From Psychrobacter sp. AH5 (GTDB lineage Bacteria; Pseudomonadota; Gammaproteobacteria; Pseudomonadales; Moraxellaceae), in contig NZ_JAMBMT010000001.1 of assembly GCF_040371085.1 (NCBI RefSeq), positions 1,488,001 through 1,552,000 of the forward strand: a DNA stretch of 64,000 nt. Reading direction: 5' to 3'. The notes below the pieces were generated by a model. The model was not told the DNA's origin. It worked only from the letters and a program-made list of their open reading frames with translations, and did no database searches. Positions 53,385-61,666 of this stretch are shown here, piece by piece; within the stretch, counting starts at the first letter, position 1; every line of letters begins with the position of its first letter. The position numbers and the translations under genes are program-made.

Positions 53385-56057
53385 GTGAGCCAGCCACATC
53401 AAACAGCCGATATTCGTCAAGCTTTCATTGATTTTTTTGTGAGCAAAGAGCACACCCCTGTCTCCTCATCGAGCCTAATTCCGCATAATGATCCAACGTT
53501 ACTGTTTACCAATGCTGGGATGAATCAGTTCAAAGAGACCTTTTTGGGTTTAGAGCCGCGCGATTATACCCGAGCGGTCACTTCACAAAAATGCGTTCGC
53601 GCTGGCGGCAAGCACAACGATCTTGATAATGTCGGCTATACTGCGCGTCATCATACTTTTTTTGAGATGTTAGGAAATTTCTCTTTTGGTGATTATTTTA
53701 AAGAGGCTGGTATTGCTTATATTTGGGAGTTTTTGACCTCAAAAGAGTGGCTGGCTATCGATAAAGATCGTCTGTATGTCACGATATACGAGACTGACGA
53801 TGAAGCCTTTGATATTTGGCATGATCAGATTGGCTTGCCAGCGGAGCGTATTATTCGTATCGGTGATAATAAAGGCGCGCCTTATGCCTCTGACAACTTT
53901 TGGACCATGGGTGATACCGGTCCCTGCGGCCCTTGTACCGAAGTGTTTTATGACCATGGCGCTGATATCGAAGGCGGCCTGCCTGGTACTCCTGAGGAAG
54001 ACGGCGATCGTTATATCGAGATTTGGAACTGCGTGTTTATGCAGTTTAATCGTCAAAAAGATGGCACGATGCTGCCACTACCCGCGCCTAGTGTCGATAC
54101 GGGTATGGGGCTTGAGCGTATTAGCGCCATTATGCAAGGCGTGCACGGCAACTATGAGATCGATCTATTTACTCATTTGATGGATGCTGCCGCTGCTATT
54201 TTGCAGATTAAGAATGAGCAGCAATCCTCCTTAAAGGTGATTGCCGATCATATTCGTGCGGTTGCCTTTTTGATCGCTGATGGGGTGCTGCCAAGTAATG
54301 AAGGACGCGGTTATGTACTGCGCCGAGTGATTCGCCGTGCGGTCCGTCATGGCAATAAACTTGGCGCTGAGAGTGATTTCTTTTATAAGATGGTCGCGCC
54401 TTTAGTCCGTGAGATGGGCGACGCCTATCCTGAATTAAAAGCTAAGCAAAGCGTGATTGAAACGGCGATTCAAAAAGAAGAAGCGCAATTTGCCAAGACG
54501 CTTGCCCAAGGCCTACGTCTGCTTGCTACTGAGCTTGAAGCCTTACAAGACGGCGATACGCTCTCAGGTGCGGCTGCTTTTAAGCTGTATGATACTTATG
54601 GTTTCCCGCTTGATCTGACTGCTGATATCACTCGTGAGCGCGGTATCATCATTGACGAAGAAGAGTTTGATGAACACATGCAAGCACAGCGCGATCGCGC
54701 TCGTGATGCTGGCAAGTTCGATGTCGATTATAGTAGCGTTATTCAAGTAGATACGCCAACCGAGTTTATCGGTTATGAGCAGTTAAATGATGACAACGTC
54801 ACTATCATCGCTCTGTACCAAGATGGTAATCCGATTGGAACATTAGAAGAAGGCTCTGAGGGCGTTATTGTGCTTGATCGCACGCCTTTTTATGCTGAGG
54901 GCGGCGGCCAAGTCGGTGAGCTGGGTGAGATCTCAACGTCAACCGGCGTCTTTACCGTACAAGATACTAAAGAGTCCGGCCAAGCCATTATCCATTATGG
55001 CGTGGTCAGCATGGGCACGATTGAGGCCAGTCAATCAGCTGAGGCAAAAGTGCTATCGAGTATCCGTGCTGCTAGTGCCAAAAACCACTCAGCGACGCAT
55101 CTTTTACATGCCGCACTACGGCAAATACTTGGCGATAGCGTCAGTCAAAAAGGCTCGCTAGTCTCAAGCGAAGTGCTGCGTTTTGACTTTGCGTATGATA
55201 AGCCAGTCAGTGCCGCGCAACTTACTCAAATTGAGCGCTTAGTTAATGAACAAATCCAAGCCAATACGCCAGCCTGTATTGAGAATATGGCTATCGATGA
55301 AGCGATGGAAAAAGGCGCAGTGGCCTTATTTGGCGAGAAGTACGGTAAAGATGTTCGCGTATTAACGATGGGTACCGAAAAGATAGTCAATGACAAGCGT
55401 CAGCCCTTCTCTATTGAGCTATGCGGCGGTTTGCACGTTGAGCGTACAGGCGATATTGGCCTATTAAAGATCACTAGCGAGTCAGGTATCGCTGCTGGTA
55501 TTCGCCGGATTGAGGCCGTCACGGGAATGGGCGCTATCAAATACGTGCAGCAAAATGATCAGCAGCTAAGCACTCTAGCAAGCCAGCTAAAGGTCAAACG
55601 TCCAGAGGTTGCTGAGCGCGTACAAACCATGGCGGACAAGCAGCGCGATTTAGAGAAGCAGCTTGAGCGTCTACAGCAAAAGCTTGCCAGCGCCCAAGCG
55701 GCCGATTTACTCAGTGAAGTGCAAACCATTGCCGGAACGCCAGTACTTATCAGCACTCTAAGCGGTATTGATGGCAAATCGATTCGACCGTTGATGGATG
55801 ATATCAAGTCCAAGCTTCCTGATAGCATTATCGTGCTACTAGGCGATAAAGACGAGCAGTTAGCTCTAGCAGCTAGCGTGGCTAAGTCTATGACCGCGCG
55901 TATCAAAGCTGGTGATATTATTCGTCACTTAGCGGGCGAGCTTGGCGGTAAAGGCGGCGGTAAGCCTGACTACGCGCAAGGCGGCGCGCCAAAAGCGGCG
56001 AATACCCATGCTGTAATAGCCGCGCTACCTGCTTGGATTGCCGATCAGCTTGGCTAA
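53385..56057 (+). CDS. alaS: Alanyl-tRNA synthetase
   Basis: The 890-residue enzyme starts at GTG 53385 with AAGGAG eight bases upstream. It has the class II core (SSSLIPHNDPTLLFTNAGMN motif, TARHHTFFEMLGNFSFGDYF), the tRNA-recognition region, the editing domain (NHSATHLLHAALR and later CGGLHVERTGD zinc ligands) and the C-Ala domain ending in GGKGGGKPDYAQGG. It charges tRNA-Ala and edits Ser/Gly mischarging. The order alaS-lysC-csrA is conserved in Pseudomonas relatives. Confidence 0.98.
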   Translation: MSQPHQTADIRQAFIDFFVSKEHTPVSSSSLIPHNDPTLLFTNAGMNQFKETFLGLEPRDYTRAVTSQKCVRAGGKHNDLDNVGYTARHHTFFEMLGNFSFGDYFKEAGIAYIWEFLTSKEWLAIDKDRLYVTIYETDDEAFDIWHDQIGLPAERIIRIGDNKGAPYASDNFWTMGDTGPCGPCTEVFYDHGADIEGGLPGTPEEDGDRYIEIWNCVFMQFNRQKDGTMLPLPAPSVDTGMGLERISAIMQGVHGNYEIDLFTHLMDAAAAILQIKNEQQSSLKVIADHIRAVAFLIADGVLPSNEGRGYVLRRVIRRAVRHGNKLGAESDFFYKMVAPLVREMGDAYPELKAKQSVIETAIQKEEAQFAKTLAQGLRLLATELEALQDGDTLSGAAAFKLYDTYGFPLDLTADITRERGIIIDEEEFDEHMQAQRDRARDAGKFDVDYSSVIQVDTPTEFIGYEQLNDDNVTIIALYQDGNPIGTLEEGSEGVIVLDRTPFYAEGGGQVGELGEISTSTGVFTVQDTKESGQAIIHYGVVSMGTIEASQSAEAKVLSSIRAASAKNHSATHLLHAALRQILGDSVSQKGSLVSSEVLRFDFAYDKPVSAAQLTQIERLVNEQIQANTPACIENMAIDEAMEKGAVALFGEKYGKDVRVLTMGTEKIVNDKRQPFSIELCGGLHVERTGDIGLLKITSESGIAAGIRRIEAVTGMGAIKYVQQNDQQLSTLASQLKVKRPEVAERVQTMADKQRDLEKQLERLQQKLASAQAADLLSEVQTIAGTPVLISTLSGIDGKSIRPLMDDIKSKLPDSIIVLLGDKDEQLALAASVAKSMTARIKAGDIIRHLAGELGGKGGGKPDYAQGGAPKAANTHAVIAALPAWIADQLG

Positions 56058-56326
56058 GATTTTACTAAGTTAGCCTTGGTAAATTGAAAGCACTTTTATA
56101 AGGCAAATTAAACTTTAGAGGTAGTTGATGGCAGTTGGTTATAGCATTGATAATTAATTGCCATATATCTAAGCGCTATGGTGGCTTAAATTTGTAGCGC
56201 TAGTATGGTATAAAGGTCAGCGTTTCAATAATAATATGGTTTTATCATTATTAACGTGAATTAAAATATTAATGAGTTTTGATGAGCGCTAACAATCGAT
56301 AATTGATGAATAACAGGTAAATTCTT

Positions 56327-57613
56327 ATGGCGTTAATAGTACAAAAATACGGCGGCACGTCAATGGGTAGTATTGACCGTATCAAAAACGTAGCCAAACG
56401 CGTCAAACGTTGGCACGATAACGGTCACCAAATAGTCGTAGTAGTATCCGCCATGAGCGGTGAAACCAACCGTCTAATCGATTTAGCGCGTCAAATTAGC
56501 AATCAGCCTGATCCGCGCGAGTACGATCAGATGGTCTCAACCGGCGAGCAAGTATCAATCTCTCTACTGGCTATGGCTATTCAAGAGCTTGGGATTGGCG
56601 CGCGCTCTATGACCGGCCGTCAAGTCGCCATCAAGACTGATACCTCACACAACAAAGCCCGTATTCAAAGCATAGATGACAAAAATATTCGCGAGCAGCT
56701 CGATGCCGGTAACGTGGTGATTGTCGCAGGCTTTCAGGGCATAGACGAGCATGACAATATCACCACCTTAGGGCGCGGCGGCTCAGATACGACCGGCGTC
56801 GCTATTGCAGCAGCTCTTGGCGCTGATGAATGTCAAATTTATACTGACGTCGATGGCGTCTACACCACTGATCCACGTGTCACCTCAAAAGCGAAAAAGC
56901 TCAAAAAAATCACCTTTGAGGAGATGCTAGAGATGGCGAGCCTTGGCTCCAAAATCTTGCAAATCCGCTCCGTAGAGTTCGCTGGCAAGTACGGCGTACC
57001 ACTGCGGGTGTTATCGAGCTTTGATGACAATAACGATGGCAGCTTTGATGACGACTTTAAAAACAACGTGGGTACTTTAATTACCATAGATGAAGGAGAC
57101 AGTATGGAACAGGCAATTATCTCAGGTATCGCTTTTAACCGTGACGAGGCAAAAATTGTCGTGCGCGGCGTCCCGGATCACCCTGGCATTGCCTCTGCAA
57201 TCCTCACTCCTATTGGCCGCGCTAATATCGAGATCGATATGATTGTCCAAAATCTATCGACCGGCGGCACCACTGATTTCACATTTACCGTCAATCGCAC
57301 TGACTTAGATAAAGCGATGAAAGTACTCAATGATGAAGTCAAAGATGAGATTGGCGCTAAAGAAATACTTGGTAATAGTGAGGTGGTCAAAGTCTCTTTG
57401 GTAGGTGTCGGTATGCGCTCACATGCCGGCGTTGCTAGCCTTATGTTTCAAACTTTAGCTGAAAACAATATCAATATTCAGATGATATCGACCAGTGAGA
57501 TCAAAGTCTCTGTACTGATTCAAGATCAACATCTAGAAAAAGCGGTCAAATCCTTACATACTGCTTTTGGTCTTGATCGCGCGGATGGGGATAGTCAGGT
57601 AGCTGGCCAATAA
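56327..57613 (+). CDS. lysC: Aspartate kinase
   Basis: The 428-residue enzyme phosphorylates aspartate at the start of the Lys/Thr/Met pathway. It begins ALIVQKYGGTSMGSIDRIKNV, has VVVVSAMSGETNRL, TLGRGGSDTTGVAIAAAL and DVDGVYTTDPR, and ends with two ACT domains (about 265-420). A strong ribosome site (GAAGGAG) precedes an in-frame ATG at 57104 (Met260), which would make a separate ACT-only beta subunit of 169 residues, as known for other monofunctional aspartokinases. Confidence 0.96.
   Translation: MALIVQKYGGTSMGSIDRIKNVAKRVKRWHDNGHQIVVVVSAMSGETNRLIDLARQISNQPDPREYDQMVSTGEQVSISLLAMAIQELGIGARSMTGRQVAIKTDTSHNKARIQSIDDKNIREQLDAGNVVIVAGFQGIDEHDNITTLGRGGSDTTGVAIAAALGADECQIYTDVDGVYTTDPRVTSKAKKLKKITFEEMLEMASLGSKILQIRSVEFAGKYGVPLRVLSSFDDNNDGSFDDDFKNNVGTLITIDEGDSMEQAIISGIAFNRDEAKIVVRGVPDHPGIASAILTPIGRANIEIDMIVQNLSTGGTTDFTFTVNRTDLDKAMKVLNDEVKDEIGAKEILGNSEVVKVSLVGVGMRSHAGVASLMFQTLAENNINIQMISTSEIKVSVLIQDQHLEKAVKSLHTAFGLDRADGDSQVAGQ
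57094..57613 (+). promoter_or_regulatory. Internal translation start for the aspartokinase beta subunit
   Basis: GAAGGAG at about 57093-57099 precedes ATG 57104 by five bases, in frame with lysC. The product would cover residues 260-428, exactly the regulatory ACT region. Confidence 0.55.
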
Positions 57614-57996
57614 TTATTCTACAGATTTAGCCATTTAGCCTTATGGTGACTATTTGGCTAATAAATTTAAGCTATTGATTATTGTAAGACTAATTAACAC
57701 CCTAACAGAACCTTTATAGGTTCTGTTTTTTATATTATTAATACCCAAATACTGACCGATACTCTCTATAAATGATACTTTACCTTGTAGTATTGTTAAA
57801 ATCCGTGACAGCTTGAGTTATGGCACTTATAATGGGTCGTTCATTTGGGCAAATGAGATTTATAATTTTATTAGCGGCTATTTTAGACGATTTAGGCTAA
57901 ACCATAGTCTGCTAGTGATTTATTCAGTGATATTTAGTAATTGAGAAGTAATATGAGAAGTATTAATTTTTTATTGCGACATAAGGAGCGTGACGC
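57614..57996. other. Intergenic region between lysC and csrA
   Basis: The 383 bases contain the lysC terminator (57704-57735) and, after it, the presumed csrA promoter. No tRNA gene is visible, though one follows csrA in some relatives. Confidence 0.5.
57704..57735 (+). terminator. Terminator after lysC
   Basis: AACAGAACC and GGTTCTGTT form a perfect 9-bp stem with a 6-base loop, followed by T-rich sequence. Confidence 0.82.
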
Positions 57997-58242
57997 ATGT
58001 TAATTTTGACTCGCCGTGTGGGCGAAACTTTAATGATTGGCGATGAAGTCAGTGTGACGGTTTTGGGCGTCAAGGGCAATCAAGTCCGTATTGGGGTTAA
58101 TGCTCCAAAAGATATCGCGGTACATCGCGAAGAGATCTATCAGCGCATTCAACAAGAGCGTACGGTACAATCACAAATGCAGCATCTTGAGCAAGGTAGT
58201 TTTGCGCCGTCTTTTGATGATGAAGATTATTTTAATCGTTAA
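57997..58242 (+). CDS. csrA: Carbon storage regulator
   Basis: The 81-residue protein begins [20 protein letters not shown], with [28 protein letters not shown], the complete CsrA/RsmA fold that binds GGA in mRNA leaders. It is about 20 residues longer than E. coli CsrA owing to an acidic C-terminal tail ([10 protein letters not shown]). An AAGGAGCG ribosome site precedes it. Confidence 0.97.
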   Translation: MLILTRRVGETLMIGDEVSVTVLGVKGNQVRIGVNAPKDIAVHREEIYQRIQQERTVQSQMQHLEQGSFAPSFDDEDYFNR

Positions 58243-58352
58243 ATGTTAATTGCTAAACTAGAGCTTGATAGCTTATAGCTAATGGTTTATTGACCACTAT
58301 CACTATCAGCTATTCATTTCTATCCCTTTAATTTGCTTTGAGGTCACCTACT

Positions 58353-58727
58353 ATGAGCATCCGCCAATCAGACGTCTCGGCCCTGCTTAATGGCTTGAAT
58401 AAAAAAGCTTTAGGTTTTAACGATGTTATCAGCTTTATCGATGATTTTTATCGTTATACCCCAGCACCTTTTGTCAACGGTATGCTGCACAATGCTGCTG
58501 GCGAAAATGAAGGTATCGCCAAAATTTTTGGCTTTGCTAAGCATCACAAACTCAGTCAGCTTGATACGCTTAGACTATTTGGTGAGCATTTTGATAAGGT
58601 GCAAGCGACTCCTAACGGTACTGATCACGCCAATATCCGTAACTTTTTACATTGGGGCTGGCAGGGATTTTTGATGCAAAAAAACCCACTAACGCCGCGT
58701 CCAACGGTTGATACAACGGCACTGTAG
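58353..58727 (+). CDS. HopJ-family protein
   Basis: The 124-residue protein matches the HopJ type III effector family by FIDDFYRYTPAPFVNGMLHN, NEGIAKIFGFAKHHKLS, LRLFGEHFDKV and HANIRNFLHWGWQG. Despite the name, the family is common in marine and soil gammaproteobacteria without type III secretion, and its role is unknown. I used ATG 58353; a TTG at 58338 adds five residues. Confidence 0.88.
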   Translation: MSIRQSDVSALLNGLNKKALGFNDVISFIDDFYRYTPAPFVNGMLHNAAGENEGIAKIFGFAKHHKLSQLDTLRLFGEHFDKVQATPNGTDHANIRNFLHWGWQGFLMQKNPLTPRPTVDTTAL

Positions 58728-58773
58728 ATACATCACCTTTGGTTTATAGGCTTTAACATTTATAATTTTAATG

Positions 58774-58807
58774 ACTAAAAATCCACGCTATAGCGTGGAT
58801 TTTTAGT
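58774..58807. terminator. Bidirectional terminator
   Basis: This is a perfect 34-base palindrome (17-bp arms, ACTAAAAATCCACGCTA and its complement) with A/T runs at both edges, between the convergent HopJ and YeaC genes. Confidence 0.85.
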
Positions 58808-58842
58808 ATCTGTCTAGTTTTAATAAGATAGTCAGCTTATTG

Positions 58843-59154
58843 CTACTTATCTCTAAATTTAACCGGCTGAATAGCGCCTTTAGGATTTGGCATATTGGGA
58901 TAATGGTGCTCGTGCTCAACATCACATTCAGCGCCCACAATAGTACCATCATCTTTGACAGGTTTATGAATATAACCCACACGTTCAGCGGGCGGCAGAT
59001 GCTCATGCTCCCATACCATCACCGCTTGCATACAAGTCTCGCGCTGCTCAGCGCTTAGCGGTCGACCATCTGGCCATTTACCAATCTCAATCGCTACCCG
59101 AAATTTATCGACTATCTCAGGGGTCAAACTGGCTAGTATTGTCTCTTTATTCAT
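58843..59154 (-). CDS. YeaC-family protein (DUF1315)
   Basis: The 103-residue protein has the family pattern LASLTPEIVDKFRVAIEIGK, WPDGRPLSAEQRETCMQAVM, VWEHEHLPPAERVGYIHKP. Function unknown. It lies 64 bases downstream of nadK on the same strand and may be co-transcribed. Confidence 0.85.
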   Translation of the reverse strand: MNKETILASLTPEIVDKFRVAIEIGKWPDGRPLSAEQRETCMQAVMVWEHEHLPPAERVGYIHKPVKDDGTIVGAECDVEHEHHYPNMPNPKGAIQPVKFRDK

Positions 59155-59218
59155 CTTACCTACTCTCCTCTAGCTATCTATAAGCGTTTTTGGCTAATTT
59201 TGTTATGACAAATTATCA

Positions 59219-60325
59219 TCATCGCGGACTCTCGCTATCGTCATCAGCACCATAACCGCTAGTATTGTCATTAAACTCAATGTTAGCAATATCTGCACTC
59301 TCAGAGTCTACTATATCTGCCACATCCTCAATATCATCATCGTCATCGCTATCTAAACTAAACTCTTCGGCATGGACGTTCCAGTGCAGCTTGGTGCGGC
59401 AGGCTTCATAAAACTCAAAGCCAGGAGGATGTAATAATGTTAGCTTATCAGGATGCTTACGAATATAGAGGCGCTGGTCTTGTTCAAGCGGCACACTTGG
59501 CTTACCATCAGCGCTTACCATCGGCTGGGTACGATTGTCCTCATGAATACGAATACAAATCTCACTATTACCGCTGACCACAATCGGCCTGCTCGATAAG
59601 GTGTGCGGATGCATGGGCACCAGACAAATAGCGTCCATACTTGGATGAATAATAGGCCCGCCACCTGAGAGCGCATAGGCGGTTGAGCCTGTAGGTGTAG
59701 CGGCAATCAAGCCATCACTGTGTTGACGATAGACATCTTGACCATCAATCTTCATCTGAAAGTCGATCATGTGCACTGATTTACCAGCATGTAGCACGAT
59801 ATCGTTCAATGCCATATCTTCGTGAAGAATGTTGTCGCCTTCTCGAATCTCCATCGTCAATAAAAACCGATGATCAAGCTGATAATCGCCCATCAATACT
59901 TGCCGTAATTTAAAAGCCACTTCATTGGGTTTGACATCAGCCAAAAATCCAAGGCGACCGCGGTTGACTCCCAGTACCGGCACTCGGTAACGCGCCAAAG
60001 CTTCGGCAGCATGCAAGATAGAGCCATCACCGCCGACTACTATGACTAAATCACAAATCTCGCCAATCAAACTACGCTTAACGATTTTTACCTTTTCGAT
60101 ATCCACCAAATTCAGCGTCGGCAGATTAGCGGTTTGCACATCCATAATTAGCGTCAGATTCATCTCATTGACGGTATTCGCCACTTGAATAAGACTTTGA
60201 ATAACGCTACGTTTACCGGCGCGTCCCATCAGACCAATACGGCGAAAGGCTGGGTTTTTTATAGCATGAAATAATTCTGATTCGTGCAAGTGTGGCAATC
60301 GTTCTGACTGCGCAGAGTTTTCCAT
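59219..60325 (-). CDS. nadK: NAD kinase
   Basis: The 368-residue enzyme phosphorylates NAD to NADP. It has the diabolical GGDGSILHAAEALARY motif, VLGVNRGRLGFLAD, and the conserved TPTGSTAYALSGGGPIIHP and PHTLSSRPIVV. It is longer than the roughly 295 residues usual for the family because of an acidic C-terminal tail (about 320-368) and a longer N-terminus. Confidence 0.95.
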   Translation of the reverse strand: MENSAQSERLPHLHESELFHAIKNPAFRRIGLMGRAGKRSVIQSLIQVANTVNEMNLTLIMDVQTANLPTLNLVDIEKVKIVKRSLIGEICDLVIVVGGDGSILHAAEALARYRVPVLGVNRGRLGFLADVKPNEVAFKLRQVLMGDYQLDHRFLLTMEIREGDNILHEDMALNDIVLHAGKSVHMIDFQMKIDGQDVYRQHSDGLIAATPTGSTAYALSGGGPIIHPSMDAICLVPMHPHTLSSRPIVVSGNSEICIRIHEDNRTQPMVSADGKPSVPLEQDQRLYIRKHPDKLTLLHPPGFEFYEACRTKLHWNVHAEEFSLDSDDDDDIEDVADIVDSESADIANIEFNDNTSGYGADDDSESPR

Positions 60326-60689
60326 AAAGCGACTCGACCAAACTTAAAGAGGTGCAATGGTGAATGATGCGATGGCATCAATTATTAGGCTAATGATAGC
60401 GATAAATGAGTCGTTAAACTAGCATGTTTTTTTAATAAGCGTTGTTAACTGTGGTAATCGGCCCCATCTATAGACTATCAAACGCTTACTTTAACAGGCT
60501 GATAGCACTGCTTATCTCTCTTATAAAGAGCGAGTTTGTCGTTAGTGCTTTAGTCGATGCTCAATTCGAGCTATAACCCATCAATACTAGTGCTGAGAGC
60601 TAATAGCGCTCACGCAAAGGCAGTTGACAATGATAGCGGTTTTGCTAAAGTAGCGTTACTTTATACTATTTTATATTAAGGACATATGT
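60326..60689. other. Divergent region between nadK and the BI-1 gene
   Basis: The 364 bases have no ORF. A TTGACA (60624-60629) with TAAAGT (60646-60651) at 16-base spacing is a plausible promoter for the BI-1 gene. Confidence 0.45.
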
Positions 60690-61412
60690 ATGGCCAATCC
60701 TATTGTCAGTCGCGCAGAATTTGCGATCGGCGGCGAGCCAATGACCGTCAAGGGTGTAATACAAAAGACCAGTCTATTACTTGGACTGGCTGCTATCACA
60801 GGTGTAGGCTTTTTCTTCTACGCGCTAATGGCAGGATTATCACAAGGCTTTATCACTATGGTAGCCTTTGGTAGCATGTTTGCCGCTTTTGGCTTAGCTA
60901 TCTTTATGACGTTTAAACCCAAAAAAGCCAAAACTTTAGCTATCCCTTACGCTTTGCTTGAAGGGCTATTTTTGGGCGGTATCTCATTGTTCTTTATGAG
61001 AATGTACCCAAGTGTGCCAGTTACGGCTATGTGTGCGACCTTTGTCACCGCCGCGGTCATGTTAGGGCTTTATCGCTCGGGTTTAGTCAAAGTCACTGAG
61101 AAGTTTCGCTCGATTGTCACCTCAGCGCTTATCGCTATTATGCTAGTGTATGTCGCTCAGTGGATACTGTCTTTGGCTTTTGGTTCAAGCTTGCCTTTCT
61201 TGTTTGAAGGCGGCGCTATCGCTATCGGCTTTAGCTTATTTGTCATTGTTATCGCCTCTTTTACGCTACTGCTTGATTTTGATAATATTGATCGGGGCGT
61301 AGCGGCTGGTATCTCAGAAGATTACGAGTGGTTATTTAGTATTGGTATTTTGGCAACGCTAGTGTGGATGTATATTGAATTTATGCGTTTGCTTAGCTAC
61401 TTACAAGACTAA
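60690..61412 (+). CDS. Bax inhibitor-1 / YccA family membrane protein
   Basis: The 240-residue protein has seven membrane segments with YccA/BI-1 hallmarks: TSLLLGLAAITGVGFFFYAL, AIPYALLEGLFLGGIS, AAVMLGLYRSGLV and LLLDFDNIDRGV followed by EWLFSIGILATLVWMYIEFMRLL. Family members modulate FtsH or act as calcium/proton leak channels in the inner membrane. It is monocistronic, with AAGGACA as ribosome site. Confidence 0.92.
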   Translation: MANPIVSRAEFAIGGEPMTVKGVIQKTSLLLGLAAITGVGFFFYALMAGLSQGFITMVAFGSMFAAFGLAIFMTFKPKKAKTLAIPYALLEGLFLGGISLFFMRMYPSVPVTAMCATFVTAAVMLGLYRSGLVKVTEKFRSIVTSALIAIMLVYVAQWILSLAFGSSLPFLFEGGAIAIGFSLFVIVIASFTLLLDFDNIDRGVAAGISEDYEWLFSIGILATLVWMYIEFMRLLSYLQD

Positions 61413-61451
61413 CTTCAAAGTTTCTCGCTACTCAATTTTGAAACTAAAAGC

Positions 61452-61485
61452 AAAACCGCCTGTTATAGCTAGCAGGCGGTTTTTT
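61452..61485 (+). terminator. Terminator after the BI-1 gene
   Basis: An 11-bp perfect stem (AAAACCGCCTG with its complement) with a 10-base loop is followed by a T-run. Confidence 0.87.
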
Positions 61486-61666
61486 ATGGTCTAGGCTTTA
61501 GATCCAAACTATAGTAAATCCTAATTAAAAAGAATGCAGCTATTACAGCGTGCTACTGGTATAAATTTTACTTGCGTGCTGTGTCTACGCTGTTTCGATG
61601 CTGCATAAAATTCATCCCAGCAGCACTGCATTTATTTTATAGTGGGTTGATTTTACAATCGATAAT

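Noticed and set aside
53776..54180. 134-residue ORF inside alaS
   Set aside because: It is an alternate frame of alaS with no independent support.
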